Assembly (NCBI GenBank): GCA_022822445.1
Contig: JAJEBR010000096.1
Span: 1-43,023 of the forward strand
Length of the DNA: 43,023 nt
From: Gemmatimonadota bacterium
GTDB lineage: Bacteria; Gemmatimonadota; Gemmatimonadetes; Longimicrobiales; Gaopeijiaceae
Direction of reading: 5' to 3'
Positions 39,074 to 43,023 of this stretch are shown here, one piece after another (position 1 is the first letter of the stretch; each line of letters opens with the position of its first letter). The position numbers and the translations under genes were made by a program. Under the pieces are notes generated by a model. The model did not search any database. It saw only the letters and a list, made by a program, of their open reading frames with translations, and was not told where the DNA came from.

Positions 39074-39295
39074 TTGATTTTCCCGTTTCTCGAGCGCGAC
39101 CTCCCGCAGCTCGGGTTCAACGTGCCGGCCACCACGATGCGGCGCTTCTGGACGATGGTGGCGCACTTCCACGGCAGTTGCTGGAACGCCGCGGAAATCG
39201 CACGTTCCCTGGGGGTGACTGTGACCGCTCCCACGGTCAATTCCTGTCTCGACGCGCTCGCTCGACACCGGGCGTGCGCGGAAGGGCTGGGATGA
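39074..39295 (+). pseudogene. remnant of an AAA/DUF4143 ATPase
   Basis: The 73 codons encode only the middle of a DUF4143 protein: [47 protein letters not shown], which in full-length relatives follows the AAA domain and precedes the C-terminal nuclease-like fold. After ARSLGV two extra residues and an early stop break the usual winged-helix sequence. Neither the Walker region nor the C-terminal domain is nearby. It belongs to a different subgroup from the intact gene at 30028-31194, so it is not a copy of that one. Confidence 0.7.
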
Positions 39296-39301
39296 ACCGA
39301 C

Positions 39302-39904
39302 ATGGAGGCAAAATTGAGTGATTCGAAGCTGAAGGACCCGCGGCTCCGCTGGGTGTTCGCCTGCGGTTTGGGAGCCGTGGGATTCGGAAACGCAGCGGAC
39401 AATGTGAGCCGCACGGTGGCCGAGATCGCGGGGATGTCCGTGGGCTGGGTCGTGGGGCATATCGCCGTGGGCGGGTTTGCCATCGGCTGGATCGTGTTCG
39501 GGATCGCGGGTTTACAGGACTACCTCCTCAGGCGGGAGGCCCGGTGGACGGAGGGACTGGACGTCTGGTTCCCCAGGTTTGCCGCGGGCGCGGCGGGAGG
39601 CGCGGCAGGAATCAGTCTGCTGGCTGTGTTGTCGGATGCGGCCAATCCCGTTGGCGCCGTGCCCGCCGCCTTTGCCGGCGGATTGGCGGTGCTCGGGGTC
39701 GTGGAGTGGCTCATGCTGCGTGGCCGTGTGCCCGGGGCCGGCGGAATCGTCGGGCTGACTCTCGCGGGACTGGCGTGCGCCGCTTTGGCGACCGCCGGGG
39801 TCGAGTACCTCTGGGACGGGTTCGCAGGAAGCTGGCTGGGCGGGGGCGTCTTCGGGGTGGTGTACACCGCGGTGACGGGGCTGCGATTGCGGGGCGGCGG
39901 GTAG
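39302..39904 (+). CDS. small multi-pass membrane protein of unknown function
   Basis: The 200-residue protein has about six hydrophobic segments (WVFACGLGAVGFG; VGWVVGHIAVGGFAIGWIVFGIAG; FAAGAAGGAAGISLLAVL; VPAAFAGGLAVLGVVEWLML; GIVGLTLAGLACAALATAG; WLGGGVFGVVYTAVTGL). It has short loops and no catalytic motif that I recognise. It begins just after the DUF4143 remnant. The very high Gly/Ala content makes family assignment unsafe. Confidence 0.6.
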   Translation: MEAKLSDSKLKDPRLRWVFACGLGAVGFGNAADNVSRTVAEIAGMSVGWVVGHIAVGGFAIGWIVFGIAGLQDYLLRREARWTEGLDVWFPRFAAGAAGGAAGISLLAVLSDAANPVGAVPAAFAGGLAVLGVVEWLMLRGRVPGAGGIVGLTLAGLACAALATAGVEYLWDGFAGSWLGGGVFGVVYTAVTGLRLRGGG

Positions 39905-39935
39905 CCGGGGAGGCGCATCGCCGCCGCATCGCGTC

Positions 39936-41141
39936 TCACCCGAATCGCGGAAGCCCGCCAAGCACGCCCGCCCGGTACTTCGGATAGAGACGGACGTCAC
40001 GCCGCAGGCCCTTCACGTCCTGGGCTCCGTAGACGCGCGTGGCCCCGCAGTCATCCTTCTCGACGATGAAGAGTTCCTCCTTCTCCAGATCGTCCAGCAG
40101 GCCTACGTGATGGGAAGACACCAGGAGCTGGGCACCCCGAGGATTGCTTTCATGCGATCGGAACTGGTTGAGGATCTCGTTTAGCATGTCGACATGGAGG
40201 GCGCCATCGATCTCATCGAGGATCGCCATGCCGGTCTCGTCCAGCGCGGCCCTGACCAGAGGCAGGAGATGAACCAGACGCTGAGTCCCCGTGGATTCCA
40301 TATCAAGGCGAATCGCACCATCCAACCCCTTGTGGTTGAACCAGATTTCCCTGGCCCCGAATCTCTCAGCAATAAGCACCTCTTCGATGCCCAGGTCGCT
40401 ACGCTGGATTTGAGCCTGAGCCCAGTGCCCCGAATCCGGATCGCTCTCCAACCAATCGATAACGGAGGAGGTATCCGGTGCCCATGTGTCATTGCCGGCG
40501 ATGTTGGTGGTTTTTGCAAGCCGATTCTGCAGAAACGCGGCAAACCGGTCCGCGACGGGCACATTCACGAACGCGAGGGTGGCGAGAGCGGATCGGTTGG
40601 GTTCGACCGCTCTCAGTCGATCATCCCGAGCCGTGAGGCCGAGGTCTCGTGACACATGGATGGGCGTGCCGGGGATTCCCCGCTCGAACAGCCGGCGTCG
40701 CCGTCCCTTGGGAAAGTGAACCAGGGCTTCATGACTGACGAAGAGAGGATCCTCCGTCCCGTCATCCGCTCGTTGCCGCCCGATTTCGATTTCGTAGCGG
40801 AATCTCTGTGGACTCTCGCCTGGCGCGAGGAAATCCCCTTCGCCCTCAACGGAAAAGCGCGTGGGCTCCCAACAGGTCTGATCCGAAAAAAAGGGGAGGA
40901 GATGGACGATGGCCCCGGGAAACGACACAATCCGCCCCAGATCCACCATCGCCCGCAGCAGCGTCGTCTTGCCCGAACCGTTGGGCCCCATCAGTACTGC
41001 TACCGTCGGCAGCCGGATATCGGGGTTGGCCGCGCTCCGCCTGAAGCGCGGCAAGTCCGGCGCCGTACCAGGAATCCGCAGATCAAGGGTCACGGATTCT
41101 CGTATTGAACCGTAGTTGGATACTGAGAACGTATGAATCAT
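39936..41141 (-). CDS. SMC-like AAA ATPase (AAA15/COG1106 type), alone
   Basis: The 401-residue protein starts MIHTFSVSNYGSIRESVTLDL, the N-terminal strand pattern of OLD/RecF/SMC-like ATPases. Walker A is MGPNGSGKTTLL at 51-62. The C-terminal half has STGTQRLVHLLPLV (signature-like), Walker B MAILDEIDGALH and the switch-His region LLVSSHHVGLLDDL. Such proteins (AAA15, AbiLi-like) usually pair with a second defence gene such as RloB or a TOPRIM nuclease. None is adjacent here, and no TOPRIM domain is fused. It may be a solo anti-phage ATPase or a part of a lost pair. Confidence 0.82.
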   Translation of the reverse strand: MIHTFSVSNYGSIRESVTLDLRIPGTAPDLPRFRRSAANPDIRLPTVAVLMGPNGSGKTTLLRAMVDLGRIVSFPGAIVHLLPFFSDQTCWEPTRFSVEGEGDFLAPGESPQRFRYEIEIGRQRADDGTEDPLFVSHEALVHFPKGRRRRLFERGIPGTPIHVSRDLGLTARDDRLRAVEPNRSALATLAFVNVPVADRFAAFLQNRLAKTTNIAGNDTWAPDTSSVIDWLESDPDSGHWAQAQIQRSDLGIEEVLIAERFGAREIWFNHKGLDGAIRLDMESTGTQRLVHLLPLVRAALDETGMAILDEIDGALHVDMLNEILNQFRSHESNPRGAQLLVSSHHVGLLDDLEKEELFIVEKDDCGATRVYGAQDVKGLRRDVRLYPKYRAGVLGGLPRFG

Positions 41142-41161
41142 ACGTCAACAATAACGTGTTT

Positions 41162-41178
41162 TCGTTGAATTGCAACGA
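41162..41178. promoter_or_regulatory. inverted repeat upstream of the AAA ATPase gene
   Basis: TCGTTG (41162-41167), AATTG, CAACGA (41173-41178) form a perfect dyad with 6-base arms, extended by T/A pairs with one mismatch. It lies 21-37 bases before the ATPase start in a low-GC patch and could be an operator. It does not match the 39-bp dyad family. Confidence 0.35.
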
Positions 41179-41235
41179 TAAAGTCATGGCTGGGCGCTGG
41201 GGTGTGGATTCAATCCCTGTCCCTGCAATCCTCCC

Positions 41236-42508
41236 CTACCGCCCCACCCCCACATTCCCGAACACCCCGTTCGGCGCCCCCGAGTTGGCCGTTACGATCT
41301 CCGGGAAGCCGTCCCCGTTGAGGTCCCCCACCGCCACCCCGTAGGTCGCGCAGTCCTCGCACCCGAAGCGGAGTTCGCGGAAGGCGGCGGAGCTCGCGCC
41401 CCCAGTGGCATCCCCGAGTCCTCGGCCCTCGTCACTGCCGCCACTCCGGTTGAAGTACACCGCGTTCCGCCCCCCCACATTCGCCACCACGATGTCCAGA
41501 TCGCCATCGAGGTCCAGGTCCGCGAGACGGACAGCGTAGCTCCGGTCGTCGTCGCCCCCGAACACCAGGCTGCGCCCGAACCCGCCCGCCCCGTCGCCGA
41601 AGTGCACCGCGTTCGGCTCGCCGATGTTCGCCGTCACGATGTCCGGGTGGCCGTCGCCGTCCACATCGCCCACCGCCACGCCGCGCGTCTCGTCGCTCCC
41701 GGTTCCGAACCCGGTGCGCCGCGCGAAGCTGCCCGCGTCATTCCAGTGGACCGCGTTCGCGCCGCCATCGCGGTTGGCGAGCACGAGGTCCAGGTCCCCG
41801 TCGCCATCGAGGTCGGCGGCGGCGACATCGATCGTGGAGTCGTCCCCCACCCCGAACGGCACGCCATCGCCGAAGGCCGCCGCTCCATCCCCGTGGAAGA
41901 TGAAGTTCTGGCGCCCGCGATTGACCACGAGGATGTCGGTGTGTCCATCGCCGTTCAGATCGGCCAGCGTCAGGCTGCGGGTCGAGCTTGGCGTGCCGAA
42001 AGCGGCCCCGGCCTCGAAGCGGCCGCTGCCGTCGTTCAGGAAGACGAGGTTGCGCGTGCGGTCGTTCCCCACCGCCACGTCCAGGTCTCCGTCGCCATCG
42101 AAATCGGCGAGGGGCACCGCATAGCTGCCGGCCAGTTCATCCCCAAGCGGCCGCGCGAGGGTGAGGGCGGCCCGCCCATCGTTGAGGTAGACCCTGGTTC
42201 TGCCCGGGCCAGTGGCGGCCGTTCGCGACAACCGTGTCGAGGTCCCCGTCGCCGTCCACGTCGCCCAGGCTGATGGACGCCGTCAGTTCGCTGCCGGCAC
42301 CGAGGGATCTGAGTGCCCGGAAGGAGCGCTCCTGCTGACCCGCCAGGGAGGCGGCGCCGATGGGGTGCGCCAGGAGGGTGCTTATCGCGAGCAACAACAA
42401 AACCGCAAACGGGCGAGAGGCAGCGAGGCAGCCTGCGCCGTCGTCCGCCTGGGGTTTGCAACGCCGCACGTCAAGCAAACTTGTCAAAATGTAAAGTGTG
42501 CTTGACAT
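41236..42508 (-). pseudogene. secreted FG-GAP (VCBS-like) repeat protein, frame broken
   Basis: The ATG at 42508 opens a frame with a signal peptide (RPFAVLLLLAISTLLAHPIGAASLAGQQ) and the first FG-GAP repeat (LGDVDGDGDLDTVVANG). Near 42190-42215 the frame ends its sense, and the next frame carries on with RVYLNDG and about six more repeats (DFDGDGDLDVAVGND, DLNGDGHTDILVVNRG, DLDGDGDLDLVLANRDG, DVDGDGHPDIVTANIG and others). The Asp-rich loops bind Ca2+ and the repeats fold as a beta-propeller outside the cell. The length is 3n+1, consistent with one extra base. The gene starts one base after the HigA stop. Confidence 0.8.
42469..42507. promoter_or_regulatory. 39-bp tandem dyad element, copy B
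   Basis: Read on the plus strand, the dyads are CGTCAAGCAAACTTGTCA (42469-42486) and TGTAAAGTGTGCTTGACA (42490-42507), three bases apart. On the minus strand the element begins in the ATG (42508) of the FG-GAP protein and covers its first codons, between the stop of the HigA-type gene and the signal peptide. Of the four copies this one has the best symmetry in both dyads. Confidence 0.6.
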
Positions 42509-42509
42509 T

Positions 42510-42881
42510 TCATGGCGCTGCAAGGTCGTATTTCCGGACTAGAACTTCGGCCGGAAGGCTCCATTCCGTAGCCAATGCCCGGATCATGGCCAACGAAAGA
42601 GGGCGGCGACGGCGAAGGACTTCGGAGGCATGGGACTGGGAACCGATGAGCGCCGCCAAGTCCTTTTGGCGCAAGCCACGCGCCTCCATGACGTGGTGAA
42701 TCACGGCAACAGGATCGGGAGCTTCGATAGGCCAGCGCTCCGATTCATACTTCTCGACGAGCGTCACCAGCACCTCCAGCCTGTCCGATTCGGGCGTCCC
42801 CGGGGCGACACCCATCAGTCGGTCGATCTCCGCGAGTGCTACGTCGTAATCACTCTCGTTCTTGATCGGCTTGATTGTCAT
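42510..42881 (-). CDS. higA: HigA-type helix-turn-helix antitoxin
   Basis: The product is 123 residues from the ATG at 42881 (MTIKPIKNESDYDVALAEIDRLM). The N-terminal helices and the Cro/C1-type helix-turn-helix (MEARGLRQKDLAALIGSQSHASEVLRRRRPLSLAMIRALATEW) match the longer HigA/COG5499 antitoxins, whose partner toxin HigB is normally encoded just upstream. Upstream here is only 140 bases before the window edge, with no HigB sequence visible, so the toxin is either outside or missing. GGAT precedes the ATG. The frame extends to the edge, but the earlier residues are not family-like. Confidence 0.8.
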   Translation of the reverse strand: MTIKPIKNESDYDVALAEIDRLMGVAPGTPESDRLEVLVTLVEKYESERWPIEAPDPVAVIHHVMEARGLRQKDLAALIGSQSHASEVLRRRRPLSLAMIRALATEWSLPAEVLVRKYDLAAP

Positions 42882-43023
42882 TATCCCGGATCCTGCGTTG
42901 CGAGGATAGGTTTGCACCGCCTGGGGCCTTAGATTACGGGGAGTTTCGACGAAAAAACGACCCGAATCGGAGGCACCCAGACGGTGCGACATCATCATAC
43001 CGGACGCAGGGCTCATGTGCAAG

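Overview
This is a GC-rich bacterial window with dense coding, Shine-Dalgarno starts of the AAGGAG/GGAGG type and frequent GTG/TTG starts. I infer Gemmatimonadota. The reasons are tandem 6-bladed beta-propeller proteins beside carboxypeptidase-regulatory-domain TonB receptors, Tat-exported aldo/keto-reductase-like proteins, single-chain glycyl-tRNA synthetase and very high GC. The phylum is an inference, not proven by any marker gene here.

Layout. 1-3.8 kb: three 6-bladed beta-propeller paralogues, one lacking its front end and one with a frame break after a lipoprotein signal. 3.9-10.7 kb: two large tandem paralogous TonB-dependent outer-membrane receptors. 10.8-16.0 kb (minus strand): a housekeeping run in the order glyQS, sodium:neurotransmitter-symporter-type transporter, unknown protein, nth, HD hydrolase. 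16.3-16.9 kb: a membrane-anchored hendecad-repeat coiled-coil protein. 17.0-24.1 kb (minus strand): a tightly overlapped operon herA - sbcD/mre11 - sbcC/rad50 - nurA - SDR oxidoreductase. This resembles the archaeal end-resection operon transplanted into a bacterium. 24.2-30.0 kb (plus strand): nfuA-like Fe-S carrier, dihydroorotase, phosphoglycerate mutase gpmI, and TRAP transporter DctQ/DctM. 30.0-33.7 kb (minus strand): an AAA/DUF4143 ATPase, the TRAP binding protein DctP, and a Tat-exported aldo/keto-reductase-like protein that has lost catalytic residues.

33.8-43.0 kb is an accessory region. It holds a parD/parE pair with a broken toxin, an abiEi/abiEii system preceded by a coupled 39-codon ORF, katG, a DUF4143 remnant, a membrane protein, a lone SMC-like AAA ATPase, a frame-broken FG-GAP repeat protein and a HigA-type antitoxin at the edge.

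The least explained signal is a 39-bp element present four times (2435-2473, 26370-26408, 34477-34515, 42469-42507). Each copy is two 18-bp dyads with half-site TGT(A/C)A(A/T)G, exactly 3 bp apart, so the repeat is 21 bp or two helical turns. Copies lie at or over translation starts of unrelated genes (a secreted propeller, gpmI, the FG-GAP protein), and one has no obvious partner. This looks like an undescribed regulon operator or a small dispersed element. Three genes carry frame breaks that all equal +1 modulo 3. They may be real decay or assembly errors. I saw no tRNA, rRNA, CRISPR array or intact transposase.
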